Source: Blautia sp. (lineage in GTDB: Bacteria; Bacillota; Clostridia; Lachnospirales; Lachnospiraceae). From it: a stretch of DNA of 64,000 nt. The stretch spans positions 1 through 64,000 of the forward strand of contig JALEJS010000035.1 in NCBI GenBank assembly GCA_022769545.1. The letters are read 5' to 3'. This document shows positions 1 to 8,288 of this stretch, piece by piece (position 1 is the stretch's first letter; every line of letters begins with the position of its first letter). The translations under genes and the position numbers were made by a program. Under the pieces are notes generated by a model that did not search any database, was not told the DNA's origin, and saw only the letters and a list, made by a program, of their open reading frames with translations.

Positions 1-2
1 GC

Positions 3-302
3 ATATCCGGACGATTTCAGGATATTATGCATCTGATTGTGACAATGGCGGTGGTTATGCTGTCATGTGCTTCGCTGATGTTGATTGTATACGGAGGCTT
101 GATTCAAAAAGAATGTCCGCCACTGGGAAAATGGGCACTGGCAGCACTTGCTATGATGATAACAGGTGCAGTAGGTACAACTGTGTTGCCACATGATTAT
201 TTTGGAATACCAGAGAGATTCAGCGTATTTGCTGCAGCTGGCTTCACTGCAGTTTTAGGAGTATATCTTTATATGGGATGGAAGGGAAAAAATGAAAAAT
301 AA
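3..302 (+). CDS. C-terminal part of a membrane protein (DUF998-like), cut by window start
   Basis: The frame is open from the first bases of the window, so the ATG at 27 in the ORF track is probably internal and the gene begins upstream. What is visible has three hydrophobic stretches: one around LIVTMAVVMLSCASLMLIVYGG, one around WALAALAMMITGAVGTTVL, and one at the C-terminus before a short basic tail (GWKGKNEK). The layout resembles the last helices of small DUF998-type integral membrane proteins, but that family assignment is an inference from the general pattern. It overlaps the next small ORF by 11 bases, which suggests translational coupling. Function unknown. Confidence 0.55.
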   Translation: MSGRFQDIMHLIVTMAVVMLSCASLMLIVYGGLIQKECPPLGKWALAALAMMITGAVGTTVLPHDYFGIPERFSVFAAAGFTAVLGVYLYMGWKGKNEK

Positions 303-468
303 TCATAAAAGCAGGCTGGCACAATTTTGGGAGCTGGTCAAAGCCGATGCTAAAACTGACAACGCTATCAAAGCGAGGATAGCCGAGGAAACCGTTCAGG
401 ATGTCGTGACCGGACTCCGGAAAACATTGAATTTCTTCGAAAGCCCGGAGAAAAATTCCAGCATCTGA
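292..468 (+). CDS. Small hypothetical protein, 58 aa, overlapping the upstream membrane protein gene
   Basis: This ORF is below the length cut of the ORF track. It starts with ATG inside the last codons of the upstream gene and ends at TGA 466-468. The product is hydrophilic and probably helical (KSRLAQFWELVKADAK, then IKARIAEETVQDVV) with no membrane segment or cysteine. No family was recognised. Overlap with the preceding gene and reasonable helix-like composition support it; short length and lack of homology knowledge limit confidence. It could also be the remnant of a longer gene, as the following 400 bases look degraded. Confidence 0.4.
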   Translation: MKNNHKSRLAQFWELVKADAKTDNAIKARIAEETVQDVVTGLRKTLNFFESPEKNSSI

Positions 469-621
469 TATTTTATCGCTGGTATTAGCGGTTACTCTTT
501 AAATCAAAAAATCAAAGCAGATGGGAAATATCTTGTTATCGTAAGTCAGTCATTCCTTCAATGATTGCAATTGACAAGAAAAGCAACAAATGATAATAGA
601 TAATAAAAATGGTATTTGTAT

Positions 622-661
622 AAAAAGCTGTAAAAAGTCACATTGAATTTTACAGCTTTTT
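622..661 (+). terminator. Bidirectional intrinsic terminator
   Basis: The arms AAAAAGCTGTAAAA and TTTTACAGCTTTTT are perfect reverse complements around a 12-base loop. The T-run on one side and A-run on the other would allow termination in both directions. It separates the first two genes from the defence operon. Confidence 0.75.
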
Positions 662-670
662 GTGTATACT
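643..670 (+). promoter_or_regulatory. Possible promoter of the nucleotidyltransferase/Wadjet transcript
   Basis: TTGAAT at 643-648 and TATACT at 665-670 are 16 bases apart. They match sigma-A type boxes reasonably, but the -35 overlaps the terminator hairpin, and the implied leader of about 200 bases is long. Offered as the best candidate seen, not as a firm call. Confidence 0.3.
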
Positions 671-879
671 ATAGAAAATAGATAGAATAGGTGCAGATCT
701 CTTTAGAAGAGTCAGTTTCCGGACAGATTACAAGTATGCGGTTTGGGAGAATGATAGCAGCGATTGACGAACAAAAACACCAGGTTTTCATGCAAAATAT
801 GTCGACCTCTGTATGAGGTAAAAATAAAGCATCTGCATTTGTTGGGAACGATATTGAGATATTTTGGAGAAGGAGAAGA

Positions 880-1563
880 ATGCTGGATAATACAGGTATA
901 AAGGAAAAGATAATATCTTCTTTAGTTAATTTAGCTGAATACTACTCAATAGAAAAACTGATATTATTTGGTTCCAGGGCACGGGGGGACTATTACAAAA
1001 CAAGTGACATTGATCTGGCAGTAACAGGTGGTAATATTATTGAATTTACTTTGGATGTTGAGGAAAAAGTTCCTACGTTGTTGAAATTCGATATTGTTAA
1101 TCTGGATGGTACCGTTCAGAGTGAACTGCGTGATTCTATAGAAAAGGAAGGCGTTGTAATCTATGAAAAAATTGGGATAAAATTTGACAACTTCTGCATG
1201 GCATTAAAAAATTTAGCTGATATTTACTCTTATGAAGAGCCTTATAATAATGTTATCATTACGGGCCTGGTAGGTTTATATGAAATTTGTTTCGAACAGT
1301 CATGGAAAGCGATGAAAGAAATACTGTCTGCCAATGGGGTTGCTGAAAGTCAAACAGGATCTCCAAGACAAATATTAAAATCCGCTTATCAAGTTGGAAT
1401 GATAAAGGATGAAGAGCTATGGCTTGCAGCTCTGGTTTCGAGAAACAATGTGGCGCATGCTTATAATCGTGAAATCGCTAAGGATATTGTGGAACAAACG
1501 AAAATAAAGTATTATCAGATGTTTATGGATTTAAAGAATGAAATTGAGAGCAACTGGAAGTAA
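880..1563 (+). CDS. Single-chain nucleotidyltransferase-HEPN protein (MntA-HepT-like fusion)
   Basis: The N-terminal domain (about residues 8-97) is a minimal nucleotidyltransferase with the GSRARGD...SDID signature: G31-S32, then D43 and D45, and a third acidic residue near D71. The C-terminal domain (about 100-227) looks like the HI0074-type substrate-binding/HEPN fold and carries RNNVAHAY, which fits the R-X4-H-X-Y motif of HepT RNases (R188, H193, Y195). In the known two-gene HepT/MntA toxin-antitoxin pair, MntA AMPylates the tyrosine of that motif and silences the RNase. Here both halves are on one chain, so modification could be intramolecular. The start follows GGAGAAGGAG. It lies 55 bases before jetA in the same direction, so it may be an accessory member of that operon. 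An alternative reading is a housekeeping-type HI0073/HI0074 fusion without toxin activity. Confidence 0.8.
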   Translation: MLDNTGIKEKIISSLVNLAEYYSIEKLILFGSRARGDYYKTSDIDLAVTGGNIIEFTLDVEEKVPTLLKFDIVNLDGTVQSELRDSIEKEGVVIYEKIGIKFDNFCMALKNLADIYSYEEPYNNVIITGLVGLYEICFEQSWKAMKEILSANGVAESQTGSPRQILKSAYQVGMIKDEELWLAALVSRNNVAHAYNREIAKDIVEQTKIKYYQMFMDLKNEIESNWK

Positions 1564-1618
1564 TCAGGAATGATGGAGTTTCCGGGATTATCAGGAAAAA
1601 GAAAGGAACCTACACCAA

Positions 1619-3094
1619 ATGGAACACTTTGATCCCATTCACGAGACATCCTATCTGTCTGTCCCGAATGCATACATATATCGTAAGATCATGCGGTGCT
1701 TTTTCCGGGAATATGAGAAGATGCATTTTCAATTGTATAAAGAGGATATCTTCCGGTTAATAAAGCAGGACGAGGCTTTTGCCGACTATTCTATGGAGCA
1801 GCTGGAGCCGGATCTGGAGGCGCTGGTGAAGTGGAAAAATCTTACCCCGATTCAGGATCCCGGGCGAGTTTATACCATAGCTGATTACAAAAATAAACAG
1901 TACCGGTATACCATGTCTGAATATGCGGTTGAAATCGAGCGGCTGACTGTGCGGCTGGAGAATATTTTTCTGGAATCGGGAAATCTGTCCACGAACTTTT
2001 TTGTGCGGCTGGAAAACAGTCTGGAAGACGCGGAGAGCATGGAGTATGCAGGGCTGAAAGCAGTCAATGAGTGGTGGAGCATGCTTCAGGAAGATTTTAA
2101 ACGGCTGAATCAGAATTATCAGGATTATCTGAGAGACTTTTATTCGACGAAAACAGATCATTTGATGAAAACCGTGGAATTTGTGATCCACAAGGATAAA
2201 TTTATCAAGTATCTGAATGAATTCATACAGGAGCTGCAGCATCATTCCAGGCGGATAGAACAAATCCTTGTGAGGATTATGCCCATTATGGAAAATAGTA
2301 TTCTGGAGAAAGTGGTACAGAGTGAACTGGATATTCCCCATGCGCTTCTTGAGATTCATGGGAATGCGGAACTGAGCATTCGTGAAAACGTCGTGGGTAA
2401 ATGGAATTCCCTGAAAAACTGGTTTATTGATTCGGAGGGACACGAGTGTGAGTGCAAAAAAGTTCTGAAAATTACAAACGATGTCATCAGAAGCATTATC
2501 CAGAATGCCGCGCTGATCGTACAGATTCAGAACTGGGGAATCAGCAGGAAGGATGATTACCGAAAGTTTATGGAACTGTTTTTGAAATGTGAGGATCTGG
2601 AGGAAGCTCACCGGCTGTCTGCGCATGTTTTTGGAATACAGAATATACAGCATTTCAAGACAAACGAACCGCGGGAGGAGGACGCAATCAACAGCAGCGT
2701 ATATGAGGAGGATCCCGCGGCATTTTTATTGAAGCCCCATACGAGAACCTACCGGGAGAAAAAGGACAGGCATGGATTTGCGGATAAGTCTCTGGAAAAA
2801 ATGATGCAGAGAGAAAGCTATCTGCGCAGTGCCAGACAGCAGAAAGAAATCGAGATGCGATATATAAAAAATAACCGGATTATCTTTTCCGAAATAGAAG
2901 AAGTCATCTCAGAATCCACAAGAAATACATTTCTGCAGTGGATCACTCAGGCAAATATGAATTCACAGAAGAAAGGAAGGACAGAGTATGGACAGGAGTA
3001 CCGGCTGATTCAGAAAAAGGGAAGCTGTGTATTGAAATGTGAAGACGGACTGCTGACCATGCCTGCTTATATACTGGAGTTTAAACAACGATGA
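1619..3094 (+). CDS. jetA: Wadjet type III protein JetA (TIGR02677 / DUF2397 family)
   Basis: The 491-residue product opens with a winged-helix-like region (YLSVPNAYIYRKIMRCFF, then a two-helix segment ending EALVKWKNL) that matches the general look of TIGR02677 proteins, the kleisin/KITE-side partner of the SMC-like ATPase in the four-gene TIGR02677-TIGR02680 cluster. Wadjet systems recognise and cleave closed circular plasmid DNA. The start ATG at 1619 has AAAGGAA about 11 bases upstream. The stop overlaps the start of jetB by four bases, consistent with tight coupling. The middle is long and helical (about 100-330) and the C-terminus is basic. Assignment rests on sequence resemblance plus the order of all four genes, and I am confident of the system if less of each domain border. 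Confidence 0.85.
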   Translation: MEHFDPIHETSYLSVPNAYIYRKIMRCFFREYEKMHFQLYKEDIFRLIKQDEAFADYSMEQLEPDLEALVKWKNLTPIQDPGRVYTIADYKNKQYRYTMSEYAVEIERLTVRLENIFLESGNLSTNFFVRLENSLEDAESMEYAGLKAVNEWWSMLQEDFKRLNQNYQDYLRDFYSTKTDHLMKTVEFVIHKDKFIKYLNEFIQELQHHSRRIEQILVRIMPIMENSILEKVVQSELDIPHALLEIHGNAELSIRENVVGKWNSLKNWFIDSEGHECECKKVLKITNDVIRSIIQNAALIVQIQNWGISRKDDYRKFMELFLKCEDLEEAHRLSAHVFGIQNIQHFKTNEPREEDAINSSVYEEDPAAFLLKPHTRTYREKKDRHGFADKSLEKMMQRESYLRSARQQKEIEMRYIKNNRIIFSEIEEVISESTRNTFLQWITQANMNSQKKGRTEYGQEYRLIQKKGSCVLKCEDGLLTMPAYILEFKQR

Positions 3095-4227
3095 ACGAAG
3101 TCAGAACACTGTTTGAAAATTTCTGGATCTGTAAGGACAGAGAGAAAGAAACATATTATAAAGTGAAGAGGGATATTCCAAATTTCCAGAGATTTGTCAG
3201 GGAACAGTTGGGCTGGAAACTGATCCATACAGAAAATCTGTTAAAGTTGGAAAAACGTCCTGCACATGCAGAAGCGTTTATGGGAATTCAGGAATTCACA
3301 GATATCAGGGATTACTGCATTTTGTGTGTGGTTCTGATGTATCTGGAGGATAAAGAGGAACAGGAGCAGTTTCTTTTATCTGAGCTGATCGATTATGTTG
3401 AGACACAGCTGAAAGCCTATATGATCATTGACTGGACTTCTTTTACCCAGAGAAAATCCCTCGTGCGTGTTCTGCAGTATATGGAAAAGCTGCAGATGCT
3501 GCGGGTATATGAGGGCAGCAGTGAGGCATTTGGTATGGGAGCCGGACAGGAAGTTCTGTATGAAAATACAGGTTATTCCAGGTATTTTGCAACCAGTTTT
3601 CCAACGGACATTTCCCGGTATGAGTCATGGGAGGATTTTGAAAAAACAGATTTTGAAGAATTCCAGCAGGACAGAGGAACCATGCGTATTAACCGTGTGT
3701 ACAGGCATCTGGCCGTATGCCCGTCGTTTTACTGGGAAGGAAACGATGATGCAGACGCACTGTATCTGAAGAATCAGCGCCAGTGGGTTGCCAGATACCT
3801 GAATGAAAATCTGGGCGGACATCTGGATATTTACAGAAATACTGCATTTTTGACACTGGATGCGGATGACTGTTATGGAAACGTGCATCCCAGGGATGCC
3901 ATGCTTCCGGAAGCGGTGCTTCTGGTGTGCGCCAGAATTCAGGAAAATCTGGCGGCAGGAAAACTGAAAAAGCAGGAAAATGAGTGTATTTATATGACGA
4001 AGAAAGAATTTGCGGATCTTGTATCGGAATGCAGAACATCCTGGAAAAATGCATGGAGCAAGGAATTTCGTGAAATGGATGAAGATAAACTGCCCGGTAC
4101 GATTATAGAATATATGAAAAACTGGCTGATGATCCGGTGTGATGGTGACCGGATTACTGTGCTGCCGTCTGCAGGAAGGGCTGCAGGATATTATCCGGAT
4201 GATTTTAAGGGAGGAAAAGAGGAATGA
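3091..4227 (+). CDS. jetB: Wadjet type III protein JetB (TIGR02678 / DUF2398 family)
   Basis: The 378-residue protein begins LFENFWICKDREKETYYKV and continues into a predicted winged-helix region (LGWKLIHTENLLKLEKRP), a pattern typical of TIGR02678/DUF2398 proteins, which are the KITE-like subunits associated with the SMC-type motor in this class of system. It overlaps jetA by four bases (ATGA) and jetC by four bases, so the three are almost certainly made in fixed ratio from one transcript. No catalytic motif is expected or seen. A segment near residues 90-130 (YCILCVVLMYLEDKEEQEQF) is the most conserved-looking block. Its role in the complex, inferred from related systems, is DNA binding and regulation of the ATPase. 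Confidence 0.85.
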   Translation: MNEVRTLFENFWICKDREKETYYKVKRDIPNFQRFVREQLGWKLIHTENLLKLEKRPAHAEAFMGIQEFTDIRDYCILCVVLMYLEDKEEQEQFLLSELIDYVETQLKAYMIIDWTSFTQRKSLVRVLQYMEKLQMLRVYEGSSEAFGMGAGQEVLYENTGYSRYFATSFPTDISRYESWEDFEKTDFEEFQQDRGTMRINRVYRHLAVCPSFYWEGNDDADALYLKNQRQWVARYLNENLGGHLDIYRNTAFLTLDADDCYGNVHPRDAMLPEAVLLVCARIQENLAAGKLKKQENECIYMTKKEFADLVSECRTSWKNAWSKEFREMDEDKLPGTIIEYMKNWLMIRCDGDRITVLPSAGRAAGYYPDDFKGGKEE

Positions 4228-7200
4228 TTGGCCGATGGAAAATGAACCGGATCGGGTTCGTGAATTTCTGGCTGTATGACGAAGAAGATTTTGAATTTGT
4301 GGATGGAAAGCTTCTTCTTCGCGGACAGAACGGATCCGGAAAATCAATTACGACACAGAGCTTTATTCCTTTTGTGCTGGATGGAGATCGCACCCCGAGC
4401 CGTCTGGATCCTTTTGGATCCAGTGACAGGAGAATGGAATATTACTTTTTGGGTGAGGAAGGAAAGGATGAGGCAACCGGATATCTTTTCCTTGAATTCC
4501 GGAAGGAGGAGACAGGAGAATATCTCACCATTGGAATCGGGCAGCGGGCAAAACGCGGAAAGCCCATGGATTTCTGGGGATTTATTATTCTGGACGGCCG
4601 GAGAATTGGGTATGATCTGTGGCTGTACAAAGAGGTCGGCTCCGCCAGGATCCCTTATGATAAACGGGAAATGAAGGCGAAACTGGGAGAGAACAATTTT
4701 TTTACGGATAGTCAGAGCGAGTATAAAAAACATGTCAATCAGTATATTTTCGGTTTCCGAAAAGCGGAGCAGTATGAACAGTTTATCAGGCTGCTTGTAA
4801 AAGTTCGTGCGCCGAAGCTTTCCAAGGAGTTCAAGCCTACAAAGGTATATGAAATCCTCAATGACTCTCTGCAGACCCTGACAGACGAGGATCTGCGCGC
4901 CATGGTTGATGCCATGGAAAAAATGGATGAAATTCAGGACAGTCTGGATATGCTGAAACGCGCCTTTGCAGATGTAAAGATCATACGGAATGAGTATACA
5001 CGCTATAATCAGTATATGCTTGCAAAAAAAGCCCAGGCATATCTTGTGAAAAAGCAGGAAGTGGAGACTGCCCGGCACAGGCTTGATGCAAAGGAACAGG
5101 AGAAATGTCAGATAGAGCTTGACCGGAAGTCTGATCAGCAGCGCCTGGAGGAACTGACAGAGAAAAAGAAGCTGGCAGAGACAGAGCGCAATGGATTGCT
5201 GGATACTGATCTGGAGGAAATGGACCGGAAGCTGGAGGCTGCAAAGAAGGAAAATGATCAGGCGCTGGAGAATGAAAATCGGTGGAACAATAAAATACAG
5301 GAATGCAAAGAACGGATCTGGCAGGGTGAGCAGCAGCTGAAAAATCTTCAGAGCTGTCTGGAGCAAAGGCAGGAGATATTGCTGGAAAAGAAGCGGGAGC
5401 TGGAGCAGCAGCAGGAAATCCTGCAGTGGGATCAGCATGAAAAGGCAATGCAGGTGATGGCAGAAGAGGAATGCGACAAGACGGATGAAATTGTGAAAAA
5501 TCTGGACATGCTGAAAAATCTCATTGAAGAATGCAAAAAAGCGATACGTCAGTACGAAGAGCTTGCGAAACAATATGATGAGGCAGCAAGAGAGCTGGAA
5601 GCGCTGGGGCGGCAGAAAGCAGAAGAGGAGCAAAGGCTTGATGCCGCAAAAGAACTGGCTGTGAATGCAGTTGACCAGTGGATCACAGATGTTTTTGAAC
5701 TGAAAAAAAGTTCTGAAGAGTGGAAACCTCGTGAAGAGGTTCTGAAGGAAGCAGAGCAGATGATTCGCCGGTATCAGTCGGCTGCGGATGCCGGAGCTGT
5801 GCAGGAGATTTTTCGTGCAGATTATGAGCGCCAGCGTCAGAAACTGACGGATGCGAGGAGTGACCGTGAGCATGAACGAAAGATCCGCAGAGAGGCTCTG
5901 GAACAGGCGAAAACAGAGCTTGCACTCGTTCAGAACCAGGAGGAACTGGAGCCGGAGCGGGACGAAAATGCAGAACAAACCAGAGCGGCCCTTCAGAATG
6001 CTGGAATCACGGCAGTGCCGTTTTATAAGACGGTGGAGTTTTCCGGTGAACTAAGCAGGACTGACTGTGCAGAAATAGAGGCTCAGCTTCAGAAAATGGG
6101 AATTTTGGATGCACTGGTAGTAGCTCCTGATGATTTTGGCAGGATCCGTGAGGAATGCCCGGAATTTCTGGATTGTGTTCTGTACGTGGAAAAAGAAGGA
6201 ACCTCCGGTTTTTCCGGACTGGTTTTAAGTGAAGAACTGGATGGCAGGCTGAAGGAAACGGTTGCTCGGATTCTGAGCAATCTTTATGAAGAGGAGACCG
6301 GACAGGGTGTTTTTCTTGGAAAAGACGGACGTTTTCGCCAGGGAATCCTTGCCGGAAAAGCCCGTAAAGACAGTGAGGCAGAGTTCGTCGGCCTTCTGGC
6401 GAGGAAAAAGAGAAAAGAACAGAAAATACAGGAGCTTGAGGAGAAAATCCGTGAGCTTTCGGCAGCAGTGTCAGAGGTGGAACAGGAGATCACTCAGATA
6501 CAGGAACAACTGGAAAAACTCAAGACGGAATACCGGAAACTGCCGGGATTTACGGAAATCAATACTGCCCTGGACATGGAAAAAGACTGTAATCTGAAGC
6601 TTCTCAGGATCAGTGAAGAGTATAAATTTAAAGAAGCGCAGGAGCAGAGCCTGGCACAGCAGAAAAATCAGAAATATCAGATAATGCTGCAGAAATGCAG
6701 ATCGTTCCCGTACGGAAGAACAGAAGAGGCGTATGAAGAAGTCAGTGATGCCATCGAGGAATACCGGAACATCTGGCAGGATGTACGCACGGAACTGTTT
6801 CAGCTCAGAGCAGAACGGATAAACTGTCTGGATAAAGAAGAACAGATTGCACGGGATGAACAGGCGCTGGACGATGCTTTTGTGGAAAAGCGGAATTACA
6901 GTACAAAAGTTAAAGAATGTGATATCCAAATCAGACAATATGAGGAGTATCTCAGCCGGCCGGAAATTGTAGAGAAGGCGAGGCGTCTGAAGCAGATCAG
7001 AGAAGAGCTGGACAGAATAAACGCGGAATGCGCAGAGAGGAATAATTCTCTTGTGCGTCTGGATGTAATGTTGAAAAATCTGCTGGATACGATACCGGAG
7101 CAGAAGGAACACCTGCAGCAGGCAATTGCGGAAGAAAACTGTCTGAGGAAATACTTCGAGGAGGAACTCTCTCTGAAGCTTGTCATTGACAGGGAAAGCC

Positions 7201-8288
7201 GTACACTGCCTGAATGTGCCCAGGAAGCGATGAAAATGCTTCGGGAAAGTGACAGGAACAGGGAACCGTCAGATATGCTTCAGTCTCTGTATCAGGTCTA
7301 TCAGCGTCATAACAGCAGCCTTACAAGCTATGGAACAGCTCTGGATGAATGTTTCGGCGCAGTGGATGAGATTCCGGGAGCCGGAGAAAATACTGTCGTG
7401 ACACGAAAGCGTGTGCGAGTCGTATCTGTGTGGAATGGTAAAAAAGTATACCTGGAGGAGTTTTACGGAATATTGAAATCCTCCATTGATGAAACAGAAC
7501 TGCTGATACAGAAAAAAGACAGGGAATTGTTTGAGGATATTTTGTCCAGAACCATCAGCCAGCAGCTGACGGACAGAATTGCAGAGAGCAGGAAATGGGT
7601 TTTGGACATGTCGCAGCTGATGAGGGAAATGGATACCTCCATGGGTTTAAGCTTTTCACTGGACTGGAAGCCAAGGAAGGCTGAGAATGACGCTGAGCTG
7701 GATACCGTTGAGCTGGAGCAGATCCTGCTCCGGGATCGTGCGCTTCTGACGATGGAGGATATCGAAAAAGTTGCGGGACATTTCAGGAGTAAGATTCGTA
7801 CGGAAAAGCTGAAACTGGAAGAAGACGGCGGTGTAATCAATTACATGGAACTGGTGCGCGATGCTCTGGACTACCGCAGGTGGTTTGCATTTCAGATGTA
7901 TTTCAGACGTGGGGAAGAACCGAGAAAACCTCTGACCAATGCTGCGTTTAATCGTTTCAGCGGAGGAGAAAAGGCAATGGCAATGTATGTCCCTCTTTTT
8001 GCGGCAGTCAATGCTCAGTATAATAAAGCGGAAAATAAAGACCATCCGCGGATGATTGCGCTGGACGAGGCGTTTGCCGGTGTGGATGATAAAAATATCA
8101 GCAGTATGTTTGAGCTTGTTCATAAGCTTGACTTCGATTATATTATGAATTCCCAGGCTCTCTGGGGCTGTTTTGATACCGTTAAGGGGCTTCGGATCGC
8201 AGAACTGTTCCGGCCCCAGAATTCGCAGACAGTTTCTGTGATTCGATATACATGGAACGGACATGAAAGGATATTGGATGTGCAATAG
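4224..8288 (+). CDS. jetC: Wadjet type III SMC-like ATPase JetC (TIGR02680 family)
   Basis: This 1354-residue protein is the motor of the system. Walker A is GQNGSGKS at residues 34-41, preceded by the family-typical MNRIGFVNFWLYDEEDFEF. The ABC signature FSGGEKAMAM lies near residue 1245 and Walker B with the catalytic acidic pair (MIALDEAFAGVDD) near 1277, giving the head-coil-head layout of SMC/MukB-like proteins. Charged heptad-rich stretches at about 270-480 and 760-1110 should form the coiled coil, with a less charged segment around 590-680 as a possible hinge. Length agrees with TIGR02680 proteins. By analogy with studied Wadjet complexes it should extrude DNA loops and bring substrate to the JetD nuclease. 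Start ATG at 4224 follows GGAGGAAAAGAGG and overlaps jetB. Confidence 0.92.
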   Translation: MIGRWKMNRIGFVNFWLYDEEDFEFVDGKLLLRGQNGSGKSITTQSFIPFVLDGDRTPSRLDPFGSSDRRMEYYFLGEEGKDEATGYLFLEFRKEETGEYLTIGIGQRAKRGKPMDFWGFIILDGRRIGYDLWLYKEVGSARIPYDKREMKAKLGENNFFTDSQSEYKKHVNQYIFGFRKAEQYEQFIRLLVKVRAPKLSKEFKPTKVYEILNDSLQTLTDEDLRAMVDAMEKMDEIQDSLDMLKRAFADVKIIRNEYTRYNQYMLAKKAQAYLVKKQEVETARHRLDAKEQEKCQIELDRKSDQQRLEELTEKKKLAETERNGLLDTDLEEMDRKLEAAKKENDQALENENRWNNKIQECKERIWQGEQQLKNLQSCLEQRQEILLEKKRELEQQQEILQWDQHEKAMQVMAEEECDKTDEIVKNLDMLKNLIEECKKAIRQYEELAKQYDEAARELEALGRQKAEEEQRLDAAKELAVNAVDQWITDVFELKKSSEEWKPREEVLKEAEQMIRRYQSAADAGAVQEIFRADYERQRQKLTDARSDREHERKIRREALEQAKTELALVQNQEELEPERDENAEQTRAALQNAGITAVPFYKTVEFSGELSRTDCAEIEAQLQKMGILDALVVAPDDFGRIREECPEFLDCVLYVEKEGTSGFSGLVLSEELDGRLKETVARILSNLYEEETGQGVFLGKDGRFRQGILAGKARKDSEAEFVGLLARKKRKEQKIQELEEKIRELSAAVSEVEQEITQIQEQLEKLKTEYRKLPGFTEINTALDMEKDCNLKLLRISEEYKFKEAQEQSLAQQKNQKYQIMLQKCRSFPYGRTEEAYEEVSDAIEEYRNIWQDVRTELFQLRAERINCLDKEEQIARDEQALDDAFVEKRNYSTKVKECDIQIRQYEEYLSRPEIVEKARRLKQIREELDRINAECAERNNSLVRLDVMLKNLLDTIPEQKEHLQQAIAEENCLRKYFEEELSLKLVIDRESRTLPECAQEAMKMLRESDRNREPSDMLQSLYQVYQRHNSSLTSYGTALDECFGAVDEIPGAGENTVVTRKRVRVVSVWNGKKVYLEEFYGILKSSIDETELLIQKKDRELFEDILSRTISQQLTDRIAESRKWVLDMSQLMREMDTSMGLSFSLDWKPRKAENDAELDTVELEQILLRDRALLTMEDIEKVAGHFRSKIRTEKLKLEEDGGVINYMELVRDALDYRRWFAFQMYFRRGEEPRKPLTNAAFNRFSGGEKAMAMYVPLFAAVNAQYNKAENKDHPRMIALDEAFAGVDDKNISSMFELVHKLDFDYIMNSQALWGCFDTVKGLRIAELFRPQNSQTVSVIRYTWNGHERILDVQ

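Larger units (their letters stand above)
469..879. other. Intergenic region without a supported gene
   Basis: About 410 bases between the 58-aa ORF and the nucleotidyltransferase gene. It contains a clear A/T-flanked hairpin terminator (622-661) and a possible promoter overlapping its 3' arm. The stretch from about 690 to 860 has short broken reading frames and no recognisable protein, so it could be decayed coding DNA or an untranslated leader. The ribosome site GGAGAAGGAG lies directly before the ATG at 880. Confidence 0.5.
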
